Below, one piece after another: positions 53,401 to 61,983 of a DNA stretch of 64,000 nucleotides. The first letter of the stretch is position 1; each line of letters begins with the position of its first letter. Below the pieces are notes generated by a model. That model was not told where the DNA came from and did no database searches. It saw nothing but the letters and a program-made list of their open reading frames with translations. The stretch is taken from NCBI GenBank assembly GCA_032615215.1, contig CP128433.1:372001-436000 (forward strand), read 5' to 3'. The stretch comes from Microbulbifer sp. MKSA007. GTDB taxonomy: Bacteria; Pseudomonadota; Gammaproteobacteria; Pseudomonadales; Cellvibrionaceae. The position numbers were made by a program, and so were the translations under genes.

Positions 53401-54925
53401 TTCCATCGAAGACTTGGCGCAGCTGATCTACGACCTCAAACAGGTCAATCCCGATGCCTTGGTCTCGGTAAAACTGGTATCGCGGCCCGGGGTTGGCACC
53501 ATTGCTGCGGGTGTTGCCAAAGCCTATGCGGATTTGATCACCATCTCCGGCTACGACGGCGGCACAGCAGCCAGCCCAATCACCTCGATTCGCTATGCCG
53601 GGTCGCCCTGGGAGCTGGGATTGGCGGAAACCCACCAGACCCTGCGTGCCAATGATCTGCGCGGCAAGGTTCGGGTACAAACTGATGGCGGTCTGAAAAC
53701 CGGCCTCGATGTGATCAAGGCGGCAATTCTCGGTGCCGAGAGCTTCGGCTTTGGAACGGCACCCATGGTGGCGATCGGCTGTAAGTATCTGCGCATCTGT
53801 CACTTGAATAACTGTGCCACCGGTATCGCCACCCAGAAGAAGGACCTGCGTGATGAGCACTATATCGGCACCGCAGAAATGGCGATGAACTTCTTCCGTT
53901 TTGTCGCCGAGGAGACCCGCGAGTGGATGGCCAAGCTCGGGGTGCGCAGCCTAGAAGAGTTGGTGGGGCGTGTGGACTTACTGCGCGTGCTGGATGGCGA
54001 AACTGACAAGCAGAAAAAGCTGGATCTCGCGCCTCTGTTGCATACGGATGAGCTGTTGGACAGCAAGCCGCAAACCTGTCAGTCCGCGACGAATGATCCC
54101 TGGGATAAGGGTGAACTGGCGGAGCGGATGGTGGCGGATATCCTGCCTACCATCGAAGGCTTTAAAGGTGGCGAGTTCAGCTACGACGTGACCAACTGTG
54201 ACCGATCCCTGGGGGCGCGCCTGTCTGGTGAGATCGCCAAGCGCTACGGTAACCAGGGCATGGTTGAAGCTCCGGTGAAACTGCGCCTCAAAGGGGTCGC
54301 CGGCCAGTCATTCGGTGTGTGGAATGCCGGTGGTTTGGATATGTATCTGGATGGCGATGCCAACGACTATGTGGGTAAGGGCATGGCCGGCGGCAAGCTG
54401 GTTATACGACCGCCGCAAGGTAGCTCATTCGCCTCCCAGGAAACCAGTATTGTTGGCAATACCTGTCTCTACGGTGCCACTGGCGGCAAGTTATTTGCGG
54501 CGGGCTGTGCCGGTGAGCGCTTCGCCGTGCGCAACTCCGGTGCCTTTGCGGTAGTCGAAGGGGCTGGAGATCACTGCTGTGAATATATGACCGGGGGTAT
54601 GGTCGCGGTTCTCGGGCGCACCGGATTTAACTTCGGCGCCGGTATGACCGGTGGCTTCGCCTATGTCCTGGATATGGAGCGGGATTTCTTTGATCGCTGC
54701 AACCATGAGTTGATCGAGCTGCGCCGAATCAGCAGCGAAATTCTCGAGCCACACCAGAGTCACCTGCGCGAAGTTATCGAGGAGTATGCGACGGAGACCC
54801 AGAGCGCCTGGGGCGCCGAGTTGTTGGATAACTTCGATGATTACTTGAGCCGTTTCTGGCTGGTTAAACCAAAGGCGGCGAGCCTTGCAGATCTTCTTTC
54901 CGACGTGCGCAAGCGCGGCGAATAA
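50477..54925 (+). CDS. gltB: Glutamate synthase, large (alpha) subunit
   Basis: The 1482-residue product transfers the glutamine amide to 2-oxoglutarate with GltD. The class II amidotransferase nucleophile is Cys15 in FKDNCGFGLIAH, with MTHRGG and GDGCGLL. The central and FMN-binding domains follow, with EGGEDPARFGTDK and GEGGQLPGGKV. A 3Fe-4S cluster is bound by Cys1102, Cys1108 and Cys1113 (CKYLRICHLNNC). The C-terminal beta-helix domain is last. The ATG at 50477 has GAGGA six bases upstream; an in-frame GTG 11 codons earlier lacks one. It is cotranscribed with gltD. Confidence 0.97.
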   Translation: MGSSLYQLDEFKDNCGFGLIAHLHGVASHKLVQTAIESLTCMTHRGGIAADGKTGDGCGLLLQKPDAFLRAEAKTLFGAELTATYAVGSIMLPLDQAEADKARKILETELQAQGLKTVGWRTVPTNPECLGPIARDCLPHFEQLLINNADEPLGEAKFNARLYVARRKAELRLSSEVYIASLSTSVLSYKGLMIPADLPKFFPELADPRLETAICVFHQRFSTNTMPRWPLAQPFRLLAHNGEINTITGNRNWSVARTSKFATELIPELNELVPLVNREGSDSSSLDNMLEMLLAGGMELHRAVRMLVPPAWQNVEGMDADLRAFYEYISMHMEPWDGPAGLVMTDGRYAVCTLDRNGLRPSRWVITKDDLITVASEVGVYDYAPEDVVAKGRLGPGQMLSVDTQEGKLYHTADIDNMLKRAQPYKRWLKDKARRIRSTLVTAPVDNNFSHQQFKVYQKLFSSSLEERDKVVRPMAEAGQEAVGSMGDDTPMAVLSRYNRSLYDYFRQQFAQVTNPPIDPLRETVVMSLETCLGREKSVFEETPEHADRVILSSPVLSHMKYTALLSLDRPGFEAEIFDLNYEPAEQDLKSAIEQLCAKVEASVRAGAVIVVLSDRDIREGHLPIDALLATGAVHHHLVHAGLRCDSNVVVDTASARDAHQLACLVGVGATAVHPYFSYSIINHLIDTGELLLDAAEAQKNYRNGIIKGLLKILSKMGISTVASYRGALLFELVGISRDVVDLCFPGAPTRIEGAGFPELQADMAARSEIAWKARKPVSPGGLHKFVYGQEYHAFNPDVVTTLRRAASTGDYAAWQDYAELVNQRPVATLRDMLDFKENIEPVALEDVEPAEQILRRFDTAAMSLGALSPEAHESLAQAMNRLGGRSNSGEGGEDPARFGTDKVSKIKQIASGRFGVTPHYLVNAEVLQIKVAQGAKPGEGGQLPGGKVNELIARLRYSVPGVTLISPPPHHDIYSIEDLAQLIYDLKQVNPDALVSVKLVSRPGVGTIAAGVAKAYADLITISGYDGGTAASPITSIRYAGSPWELGLAETHQTLRANDLRGKVRVQTDGGLKTGLDVIKAAILGAESFGFGTAPMVAIGCKYLRICHLNNCATGIATQKKDLRDEHYIGTAEMAMNFFRFVAEETREWMAKLGVRSLEELVGRVDLLRVLDGETDKQKKLDLAPLLHTDELLDSKPQTCQSATNDPWDKGELAERMVADILPTIEGFKGGEFSYDVTNCDRSLGARLSGEIAKRYGNQGMVEAPVKLRLKGVAGQSFGVWNAGGLDMYLDGDANDYVGKGMAGGKLVIRPPQGSSFASQETSIVGNTCLYGATGGKLFAAGCAGERFAVRNSGAFAVVEGAGDHCCEYMTGGMVAVLGRTGFNFGAGMTGGFAYVLDMERDFFDRCNHELIELRRISSEILEPHQSHLREVIEEYATETQSAWGAELLDNFDDYLSRFWLVKPKAASLADLLSDVRKRGE

Positions 54926-54945
54926 AGGCGGGGTGGAGAAACAGT

Positions 54946-56364
54946 ATGAAAGACAGACTGAACAACGACTTCCAGTTTATCGACGTAAGTCGCATCGATC
55001 CGCCGAAGAAGGACATCATCACCCGCACCGGCGAGTTTGTTGAAATTTATGAGCCTTTCAGTGAGCGGCAGGTGGCCAGCCAGGCGCACCGCTGCCTGGA
55101 TTGTGGCAACCCCTATTGCGAATGGAAGTGCCCGGTACACAACTACATCCCCAACTGGTTGAAGCTGATCAGTGAGGGCAATGTTATTGAGGCTGCTGAA
55201 CTCTGCCACGAAACCAATACTTTGCCGGAGGTCTGTGGTCGGGTTTGTCCCCAGGACCGTCTCTGTGAGGGCGCATGTACCCTCAATGATGGCTTTGGTG
55301 CGGTCACCATAGGCAATGCGGAAAAGTACATTACCGATACAGCCTTCGCCCTGGGTTGGCGTCCAGACTTAAGTCATGTTGAGAAAACGGGCAAGCGAGT
55401 GGCGGTGATTGGTGCCGGCCCGGCGGGTCTGGGCTGCGCTGATATTTTGGTGCGCAACGGCGTGCAGCCGGTGGTGTTCGACAAGCACCCGGAAATTGGC
55501 GGCCTGATTACCTTTGGTATTCCCGAGTTCAAGCTGGAGAAGTCGGTAATGCAGCAGCGCCGGGAAGTGTTTACTGAGATGGGCGTTGAGTTCTGTCTCA
55601 ATACTGAGGTGGGTAAGGACATCAGTTTTGAGCAGCTGCTCAATGACTACGATGCTGTCTTTATGGGGATGGGCACTTACAACTACATGAGAGGTGGCTT
55701 CCCCGGTGAAGATTTGCCCGGTGTTCACGATGCTTTGCCATTCCTGATTGCCAACGTAAATCGCAATATGGGCTGGGAGCGCGATGCTTCCGAATTTGTT
55801 TCGGTTGAGGGCAAGCGCGTGGTGGTTCTCGGTGGTGGTGATACCGCCATGGACTGTAACCGCAGCTCGATTCGATTGGGCGCTAAGAGCGTAACCTGTG
55901 CCTACCGCCGCGATGAGGAAAATATGCCTGGCTCGCGTCGGGAAGTGGCCAATGCCAAGGAAGAGGGCGTACAGTTCCTGTTCAATCGCCAGCCGGTTGA
56001 GATCGTTGGGGATGGCAAGGTGGCCGGGGTTAAAGTGGTCACTACGGAGCTCGGTGAGCCCGATGAAAACGGCCGCCGTCGCCCTCAGGTGGTGCCCGGT
56101 TCTGAAGAAATTATCCCGGCGGATATCGTTCTGGTGGCCTTTGGCTTCCGTCCCAGCCCGGCAGAGTGGTTTCCACAGCACAATATTGAAGTTGCCGACT
56201 GGGGTGGTGTCGTCGCTCCAGAAAAACAAAAATACAAATTCCAGACCTCCAATGAGAAGGTGTTTGCCGGCGGTGATATGGTGCGCGGCTCCGACCTGGT
56301 AGTGACCGCTATCTGGGAAGGGCGCCAGGCCGGTGAAGGTATCCTCGATTACCTGGATATTTAA
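54946..56364 (+). CDS. gltD: Glutamate synthase, small (beta) subunit
   Basis: The 472-residue product is an FAD- and NADPH-binding subunit that passes electrons to GltB. N-terminal Cys clusters for two 4Fe-4S centres are CLDCGNPYCEWKCPVH and CGRVCPQDRLCEGAC. The first dinucleotide loop is VIGAGPAGLGCAD, the second is VLGGGDTAMDCNRSS, and the C-terminal FAD loop has FAGGDMVRGSDLVVTAI. It starts 20 nt after gltB with GGTGGAG upstream. Confidence 0.97.
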   Translation: MKDRLNNDFQFIDVSRIDPPKKDIITRTGEFVEIYEPFSERQVASQAHRCLDCGNPYCEWKCPVHNYIPNWLKLISEGNVIEAAELCHETNTLPEVCGRVCPQDRLCEGACTLNDGFGAVTIGNAEKYITDTAFALGWRPDLSHVEKTGKRVAVIGAGPAGLGCADILVRNGVQPVVFDKHPEIGGLITFGIPEFKLEKSVMQQRREVFTEMGVEFCLNTEVGKDISFEQLLNDYDAVFMGMGTYNYMRGGFPGEDLPGVHDALPFLIANVNRNMGWERDASEFVSVEGKRVVVLGGGDTAMDCNRSSIRLGAKSVTCAYRRDEENMPGSRREVANAKEEGVQFLFNRQPVEIVGDGKVAGVKVVTTELGEPDENGRRRPQVVPGSEEIIPADIVLVAFGFRPSPAEWFPQHNIEVADWGGVVAPEKQKYKFQTSNEKVFAGGDMVRGSDLVVTAIWEGRQAGEGILDYLDI

Positions 56365-56378
56365 TCGTTTCTGATTTG

Positions 56379-56403
56379 CAGTGGGGGCACGGTCCCTCAC
56401 TGC
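56379..56403 (+). terminator. Possible gltBD terminator hairpin
   Basis: GCAGTG/CACTGC arms plus an inner GGG/CCC with one mismatch, 15 nt past gltD. No clean T-run, so it is weak. Confidence 0.35.
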
Positions 56404-56524
56404 CCAATTATTCCGTGCACATTTGTGCCAGTCCCAATAGGCACCTCGCAATATCTTTGCCACCCTGTGTATAGCGGCCAAGCCCCTGTACAATGCCCGT
56501 TTTTTTAGCCCGCTCGGTGTGCCT

Positions 56525-57604
56525 ATGTCTGATACCAAACCGTCCGAATTGAAAAACGACCGCTTTCTTCGCGCCCTTCTGCGCCAGCCAGTGGATCGAA
56601 CGCCCGTGTGGATGATGCGACAGGCGGGGCGCTACCTGCCGGAATATCGAGCCAGCCGCGCCGAAGCTGGCAGCTTTATGGATCTGTGCCGCAATACTGA
56701 GCTGGCCTGTGAGGTAACGCTGCAACCTCTGGAGCGCTACCCGCTGGACGCCGCTATTCTGTTTTCCGACATCCTGACTATTCCCGATGCCATGGGCCTG
56801 GGTCTCTATTTCTCTGAAGGAGAGGGCCCCAAGTTCCACAAGCCCCTGCGAACGGCGGCTGATATCGAAGCCCTGGAAGTGGTGAACAGCGAAAAGGATT
56901 TGGACTATGTGATGAATGCGGTGTCCACCATTCGCCGCGAGTTGAATGGTCGCGTGCCACTTATCGGCTTCTCCGGCAGCCCCTGGACGTTGGCGACTTA
57001 TATGGTTGAAGGTGGCTCCAGCAAGGATTTTGCCCGCTGTAAGGAAATGCTCTACAACCGCCCTGAGCTGATGCACCAGTTACTCACGGTGCTGGCCGAC
57101 TCTGTTACCGATTACCTGAACGCCCAGATTCGCGCTGGTGCCCAGGCCGTACAGATCTTTGATACCTGGGGCGGGGCACTCAGCCACAGTGCTTACCGTG
57201 AATTCTCCCTGAAATATATGCAGAGAATTCTCCAGGGGCTGATTAAAGAAGTCGACGGTCGTCGAGTGCCGGCCATCCTGTTCACTAAGGGAGGCGGTCA
57301 GTGGTTGGAAGCAATGGCTGATACTGGCGCTGACGCCCTGGGCTTGGATTGGACTACAGACATTGGCAGTGCCCGCGCCCGAGTGGGAGACAAGGTGGCC
57401 CTGCAAGGCAACTTGGATCCAGCTGTTCTCTACGCGAGTCCCGAACGAATTCGCACAGAAGTGGCGGCTGTTTTGAAGTCTTTTGGTCAAGGTAGTGGCC
57501 ACGTTTTCAATTTAGGTCACGGAATTACCCCGAAGGTAGACCCCAAACATGCCGGAGCCATGATTGAAGCTGTGGTAGAACTGTCAGCCCAATATCACGC
57601 CTAA
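56525..57604 (+). CDS. hemE: Uroporphyrinogen decarboxylase
   Basis: The 359-residue product removes four carboxyls from uroporphyrinogen III to give coproporphyrinogen III. TPVWMMRQAGRYLPEYR, AILFSDILTIPDAMG, GFSGSPWTLATYMVEG, FDTWGGAL and LGHGITPKVDP are all present. The ATG at 56525 is preferred over a GTG two codons earlier. It follows gltD by 160 nt, with a possible terminator between them. Confidence 0.97.
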   Translation: MSDTKPSELKNDRFLRALLRQPVDRTPVWMMRQAGRYLPEYRASRAEAGSFMDLCRNTELACEVTLQPLERYPLDAAILFSDILTIPDAMGLGLYFSEGEGPKFHKPLRTAADIEALEVVNSEKDLDYVMNAVSTIRRELNGRVPLIGFSGSPWTLATYMVEGGSSKDFARCKEMLYNRPELMHQLLTVLADSVTDYLNAQIRAGAQAVQIFDTWGGALSHSAYREFSLKYMQRILQGLIKEVDGRRVPAILFTKGGGQWLEAMADTGADALGLDWTTDIGSARARVGDKVALQGNLDPAVLYASPERIRTEVAAVLKSFGQGSGHVFNLGHGITPKVDPKHAGAMIEAVVELSAQYHA

Positions 57605-57756
57605 ACTGGCCACTGATCTCTGAGTCTGTGAATACAGTCTCACTTTGGGCGGGTGAACCTTAATATCTCTCCATGATATAAAGGTGAGCTTGCCCAGAGG
57701 ACCGAGGATCTTACGCCACGGGGTCTTTCAGGGCAGCGTTTTAGCGTTAACTACAG

Positions 57757-59124
57757 TTGTCGGCACCTTCCCCAGTGGCAATCGAACAAGCAAAAATTTC
57801 TGTCGGTGATTTACAGCGCGGCATGTTTGTCTCCAAGCTCGACAGGCCTTGGACACGCACTCCATTTGCGCTGCAGGGTTTTTATATCCGCGATTTGGAA
57901 GAAATTCGGCAGCTACAGAAATACTGCCGGTTTGTTTATGTCGATATACACAAAACTGTCGGCAGTGCCGGAGTTACCCTGCGCCGATTACTCGGGGGCA
58001 GCGACACTTCCGCAAAGGGCCGTGCTTCCGGCCGCACAGCGGTCACTATCCCCTGCAAACCTGTCACTGTTTCCCATAAAAAATACCCCCCGCAGCCGGC
58101 GCAACGGGAAGCCAGTAATGCGCGCAAGCTCCACGGCCAGATCCTCTATGGTATGAATGAGGTAATGGGGCTTGTCTCCAACAACAGGCCCATACCGGTG
58201 CAGCAGGTCAACCAAGTCGTTGAGGATTTAGTAGAAAGTGTGCTGCGCAGTCCCGATGCGTTTGCCTGGCTGGCTCGTGTGCGAGATAAGGATGAGCACA
58301 CCTACAGTCACTCGGTGCGTGCCAGTATTTGGGCGGTGCTATTCGGCCGCCATATCGGTCTTTCACGCAGTGATTTACTAAAGCTCGGGGTGGCTACTCT
58401 GCTGAAGGATGTAGGCAAGCTGGCTATCGACGGGGAAGTGCTGCAGATGAAGCAGCGCGACCCGCGCAGTGAATTGGAGTATCGAAAGTTTGTGCAGCAC
58501 AGCGTCAAGATGCTGTCGGCAGACCCACAAATAGATCCGAAGGTTATCGAAGTCATTAGTGCCCACTGCGAGCGCCACGATGGTAGTGGTTACCCTGAGG
58601 GCTTGCGCGGTGACAGGATTTCAGTGTTGGCGCGCATGTGCGGAATAGTGACTTTCTATGATGAAGCCACTAATCCAAGAGGTTCCAGTGAGCCGGTAGC
58701 GCCATCCCGGGCAGTTGCCAAGTTGTATGACCTGAGAGGTATCGCCTACCAGGAACAGTTGGTAGTGGAGTTCATTCAGGCTATTGGCCTCTATCCCACG
58801 GGTACTCAGGTGGAGTTGTCCACCGGAGAAGTCGGCGTGGTGGTGGAACAGACCTACGACCGGCGCTTGCGACCAAAGGTAATGATCGTTCTCGATGGGC
58901 AAAAACAAACGCTCAGCAGGCCTCGCCTGTGTGACTTGGCTGAAGTTGAGGATCGAGAACAGAAGCTTATCGAGCGTGGCAAGATGAGTGTCGAGGAAAA
59001 GATCAGTATCCTCAGGGATATAGAACCCGGAGCTTACCCCCAGGTGGATGCGGCGAATATTCGCGACAATTATTTATTCCGCGGTGGCCGACTGGGGCAG
59101 CTGCTGACGCGTCTGACCAAATAA
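57757..59124 (+). CDS. DUF3391 / HD-GYP-domain protein with degenerate metal ligands
   Basis: The 455-residue product has an N-terminal DUF3391 domain (about 10-65, LQRGMFVSKLDRPW) and an HD-GYP domain (about 165-345). Numbering is from the TTG start. In the HD-GYP domain SHSVRA is kept, but the canonical HD is Lys217-Asp218 (LLKDVGK) and the HH pair is His270-Cys271 (AHCERHDGSGYPEGL). HD-GYP domains normally hydrolyse cyclic di-GMP with a metal centre bound by these residues. Loss of two ligands suggests a non-catalytic sensor. Start codons are poor: TTG at 57757 or GTG at 57775, neither with a good site. It is a single gene between hemE and convergent psd. Confidence 0.85.
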   Translation: MSAPSPVAIEQAKISVGDLQRGMFVSKLDRPWTRTPFALQGFYIRDLEEIRQLQKYCRFVYVDIHKTVGSAGVTLRRLLGGSDTSAKGRASGRTAVTIPCKPVTVSHKKYPPQPAQREASNARKLHGQILYGMNEVMGLVSNNRPIPVQQVNQVVEDLVESVLRSPDAFAWLARVRDKDEHTYSHSVRASIWAVLFGRHIGLSRSDLLKLGVATLLKDVGKLAIDGEVLQMKQRDPRSELEYRKFVQHSVKMLSADPQIDPKVIEVISAHCERHDGSGYPEGLRGDRISVLARMCGIVTFYDEATNPRGSSEPVAPSRAVAKLYDLRGIAYQEQLVVEFIQAIGLYPTGTQVELSTGEVGVVVEQTYDRRLRPKVMIVLDGQKQTLSRPRLCDLAEVEDREQKLIERGKMSVEEKISILRDIEPGAYPQVDAANIRDNYLFRGGRLGQLLTRLTK

Positions 59125-59141
59125 GCGCTCTCTTTCCCGAA

Positions 59142-59161
59142 GCGGCAGTGAAAACTGCCGC
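59142..59161. terminator. Hairpin between convergent HD-GYP gene and psd
   Basis: A perfect 8-bp GCGGCAGT/ACTGCCGC stem with a GAAA tetraloop lies between the two convergent stops. No long T-run on either side. Confidence 0.55.
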
Positions 59162-59176
59162 GGTCTCTTATTAATA

Positions 59177-60040
59177 TCAGTCCTTGCCGGATAATAAATT
59201 GCCGAAATGCTCACCCATGCGCACGGGCGACTCGGCCTCAAGTTGGTCGAGCCAGCTCACTTGGTCTGCGCCAAATAGCATAATGACGGTAGAGCCCAGC
59301 TTAAAGCGTCCCATCTCCTCACCTTTCTCCAAGTGGATGGGTGCCTTATCCAGATAATCTGTGTTGATGACTTTGCGCTGGATAGGAGCGACTTGTCCGG
59401 CCCAAACGGTTTCGATACCGGCGACAATCATTGCACCCACCAGGATCATTGCCATAGGGCCCGCTTCCGTATCGAATACGCAGACTAGGCGCTCGTTGCG
59501 CGCGAACAGGCGCGGAACGTTTTCTGCAGTTACCGTATTTACAGAGAAGAGTTGTCCGGGCACATAGGTCATGCTGCGCAGGGTGCCGGCCATGGGCATA
59601 TGCACACGGTGATAATCCTTCGGTGACAGATACACGGTGGCGAAGTGCCCGTCATTAAATTGCGCCGCTACCTTGGGATCACCGCCCACCAGTTCAACCA
59701 GGCTGTAGTCGTGACCTTTAGCCTGGAAAATACGGCCGTTATGGATCTGGCCCAGCTGGCTGATGGCGCCGTCGGCAGGGCTGGCGAGGGTGTGTTGCCC
59801 TTCAATAATGGGGCGGGCTCCGTCTACCAGCTCGCGGGTAAAGAATTTATTGAAGGTGCGGTAGGCAGTACAGTCGCTCTCTTTGGCCTCCTGCATATCT
59901 ACACCGTACTTCTCAACAAACCAGCGGGTGAAAGGATCTTTGATCCACTTGAGCTCTGTATTCGCCAACCAGCCGGCAGCGCGGGAGAGTGCATGTTGCG
60001 GCGTTAGGTATTGCAGGGCGGCAAAAAGTTTAGGGTTCAT
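59177..60040 (-). CDS. psd: Phosphatidylserine decarboxylase
   Basis: The 287-residue proenzyme makes phosphatidylethanolamine at the inner membrane. It self-cleaves at the LGST motif; Ser250 becomes the pyruvoyl group. FNKFFTREL, SPADGAISQ, YLSPKDYHRVHMP and the C-terminal GRFKLGSTVI are present. The ATG at 60040 gives the usual MNPKLF start; the frame is open 22 codons further upstream without family similarity. It is downstream of the rhodanese gene by 25 nt. Confidence 0.96.
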   Translation of the reverse strand: MNPKLFAALQYLTPQHALSRAAGWLANTELKWIKDPFTRWFVEKYGVDMQEAKESDCTAYRTFNKFFTRELVDGARPIIEGQHTLASPADGAISQLGQIHNGRIFQAKGHDYSLVELVGGDPKVAAQFNDGHFATVYLSPKDYHRVHMPMAGTLRSMTYVPGQLFSVNTVTAENVPRLFARNERLVCVFDTEAGPMAMILVGAMIVAGIETVWAGQVAPIQRKVINTDYLDKAPIHLEKGEEMGRFKLGSTVIMLFGADQVSWLDQLEAESPVRMGEHFGNLLSGKD

Positions 60041-60065
60041 AAATCTACGTCTTTTCTCAATGTAT

Positions 60066-60860
60066 CTACTGCTGTACCGGAGTATTGGGCAAATTGCCCC
60101 ACTCACTCCAGGAGCCTGGATAAGCGCGAATATCCAATCCCAGGGACTTGCCCACTAACCAGGTAAAAGCGGAGCGGTGATGGCTCTGGCAGTGGGTGAC
60201 AATCTTGTGTGAGCTATCAATTCCCAGTGCAGCGAGGAATTCACGGGCATCCGCACGAATACGCAAGTCTTTTTGCGGATCCATCAATTGGGTCCACTCG
60301 CAATTGATTGCTCCAGGGATATGACCGCCCTTCATGGCCAGGACCCGCTCACCGCGATATTCCTGGGGTGAGCGAGCATCCCAAACAAGGAATTCATCAT
60401 TGCCCAGTTGATCCTGGATTTGCTGGGCGTCCATCGCAGCTGCGTTGTTGACGGTGACTTGAATATCACTCGGCTCAATATCCGGTGCCTCGGTAATGAG
60501 AGGAAGGCCGGCGCCTCGCCAGGCCAACATGCCACCATTCAAGTAGCTGTAATTGCGGTGGCCTATCATTTCCAAGGTCCACAAAAAGCGCCCAGCCCAA
60601 CCGCCGCCTTCGTCGTCACAGGCGACCACATGTTGTTCCGGCTTTAAGCCGATAGCTTGAAAAATCTGGGTCAGCTGTTCGATACCGGGAAGTTTGCCCG
60701 GTGCGGGGGCGGTGCCAGCCATCAGCGCCTGGAACGGCAAGTGAACAGCCCCTGGAATATGGCCGTTGAGATAATTGTGGGGTGAGCTGAGGTCTACAAT
60801 AAGCAGTTCTTCGCGCTCAAGCTGAGTCGCGAGTTCTTCAGCTTCGATGATCAGTTTCAA
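60066..60860 (-). CDS. rhdA: Two-domain rhodanese (thiosulfate sulfurtransferase), RhdA type
   Basis: The 264-residue product has two rhodanese domains. The N-terminal inactive domain contains IVDLSSPHNYLNGHIPGAVHLPF. The C-terminal active domain has VWDARSPQEYRGE and the catalytic Cys in VTHCQSHHRSAF. The loop CQSHHR resembles the unusual CQTHHR loop of Azotobacter vinelandii RhdA rather than the CRKGVT-type loop of most rhodaneses. It transfers sulfane sulfur. Its ATG overlaps the rsgA stop by four bases. The symbol rests on this loop and on the rsgA-rhdA-psd neighbourhood. Confidence 0.88.
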   Translation of the reverse strand: MKLIIEAEELATQLEREELLIVDLSSPHNYLNGHIPGAVHLPFQALMAGTAPAPGKLPGIEQLTQIFQAIGLKPEQHVVACDDEGGGWAGRFLWTLEMIGHRNYSYLNGGMLAWRGAGLPLITEAPDIEPSDIQVTVNNAAAMDAQQIQDQLGNDEFLVWDARSPQEYRGERVLAMKGGHIPGAINCEWTQLMDPQKDLRIRADAREFLAALGIDSSHKIVTHCQSHHRSAFTWLVGKSLGLDIRAYPGSWSEWGNLPNTPVQQ

Positions 60861-61897
60861 AACTTGTTCTCCGATTCCAGGCTGTTGCGCAAATGCAGAA
60901 AACTATTCATGCGGCGCTCGCTAATTTTTCCATCGGTCAGTGCCTTATGGATAGCGCAACCGGGTTCGCCCTGGTGGCGGCAGTCGCGAAAGCGGCAGTG
61001 CCCGATAAATGGTCGGAATTCGACAAAACCTTCCAATAGGGCGGCCTCCTCCATATGCCAGAGTCCAAATTCGCGAATACCGGGGGAGTCTATCAGATCA
61101 CCCCCACTGGGCAGGTGAAACAGTTCCGCCGCTGTGGTGGTGTGAGTCCCCTTCTGTGTGGCCTCTGACAAGGCACCGGTGCGGGCGCCGGCACTGGGAA
61201 GCAGTGCGTTGACCAGGGATGATTTGCCCACCCCGGACTGCCCTACAAAAACGCTACATCCCTGCGCAAGGGTTTCCAGCAGCTCCGGCAGGCCTTCGCC
61301 AGTTTTGGTGGATAACCGTAAAACCGGATAGCCGAGCCCCGGGTAGGGGGCGAGTAGCTCCTCCAATGAATCGCGATTGCGCTCATCGATCAGGTCGGTT
61401 TTGTTGAGCAGCAGCATAGGTGCTATGCCGGTGGTCTCTGCAGCTACTAGGTAGCGGTCTATGGCATTGGCAAAAGGTTCGGGATAAGGGGCGATAACGA
61501 TCAATATGCGATCGATATTGGCTGCGACAGTTTTCAGGTCGCCGTAGCGATCGGGTCTTTGCAGCTCGGAATTGCGCGGCAGGCGCGCGCCGATAACACC
61601 AATGCCTCCGTCGCTATCTTCACTGGCAGGGTGCCAGGCAACGCGATCGCCGGTCACCAGGGTTTCGATATTGGCGCGCAAATGGCAGCGCTGGCGCAGG
61701 CTCGGATCACTCTCGCTCTCTACTAAAACCTGTGTGCCATAGTTGGCGATAACCAGGCCGATCTGTTCCTGCCCCAGTTGCCCCTCTTCCAGGGCCTCTT
61801 CGGCAGATTGCTCGCGCTTGCGGGCGCGGGCTTCGCGTTCCTGCTGGATTTTGTTGATACGCCACTGTTGGCGGCGATTTAATTTGCGTTTACTCAT
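60857..61897 (-). CDS. rsgA: RsgA, ribosome small-subunit maturation GTPase
   Basis: The 346-residue product is a circularly permuted GTPase. An N-terminal basic segment (KRKLNRRQQWRINKIQQE) and an OB fold precede NKTDL (G4), then G1 GQSGVGKSSLVN and G3 DSPGI. The C-terminal zinc finger uses CRFRDCRHQGEPGC. It acts in late 30S assembly. Operon order rsgA-rhdA-psd with overlaps. It diverges from orn across about 86 nt. No motAB lies between rsgA and rhdA as in Pseudomonas. Confidence 0.96.
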   Translation of the reverse strand: MSKRKLNRRQQWRINKIQQEREARARKREQSAEEALEEGQLGQEQIGLVIANYGTQVLVESESDPSLRQRCHLRANIETLVTGDRVAWHPASEDSDGGIGVIGARLPRNSELQRPDRYGDLKTVAANIDRILIVIAPYPEPFANAIDRYLVAAETTGIAPMLLLNKTDLIDERNRDSLEELLAPYPGLGYPVLRLSTKTGEGLPELLETLAQGCSVFVGQSGVGKSSLVNALLPSAGARTGALSEATQKGTHTTTAAELFHLPSGGDLIDSPGIREFGLWHMEEAALLEGFVEFRPFIGHCRFRDCRHQGEPGCAIHKALTDGKISERRMNSFLHLRNSLESENKF

Positions 61898-61983
61898 GCA
61901 CTAGCACCTGGAGACTAGCGGCGGATTATAGCTATTGCAGGGTAGTTGCGGTAACTTGCGCGGAAAGTTTGAGGAGACCCGTT

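Noticed and set aside
55369..56538. Minus-strand open frame (about 389 codons) opposite gltD
   Set aside because: It is fully antisense to gltD, rich in His and without domain signatures.
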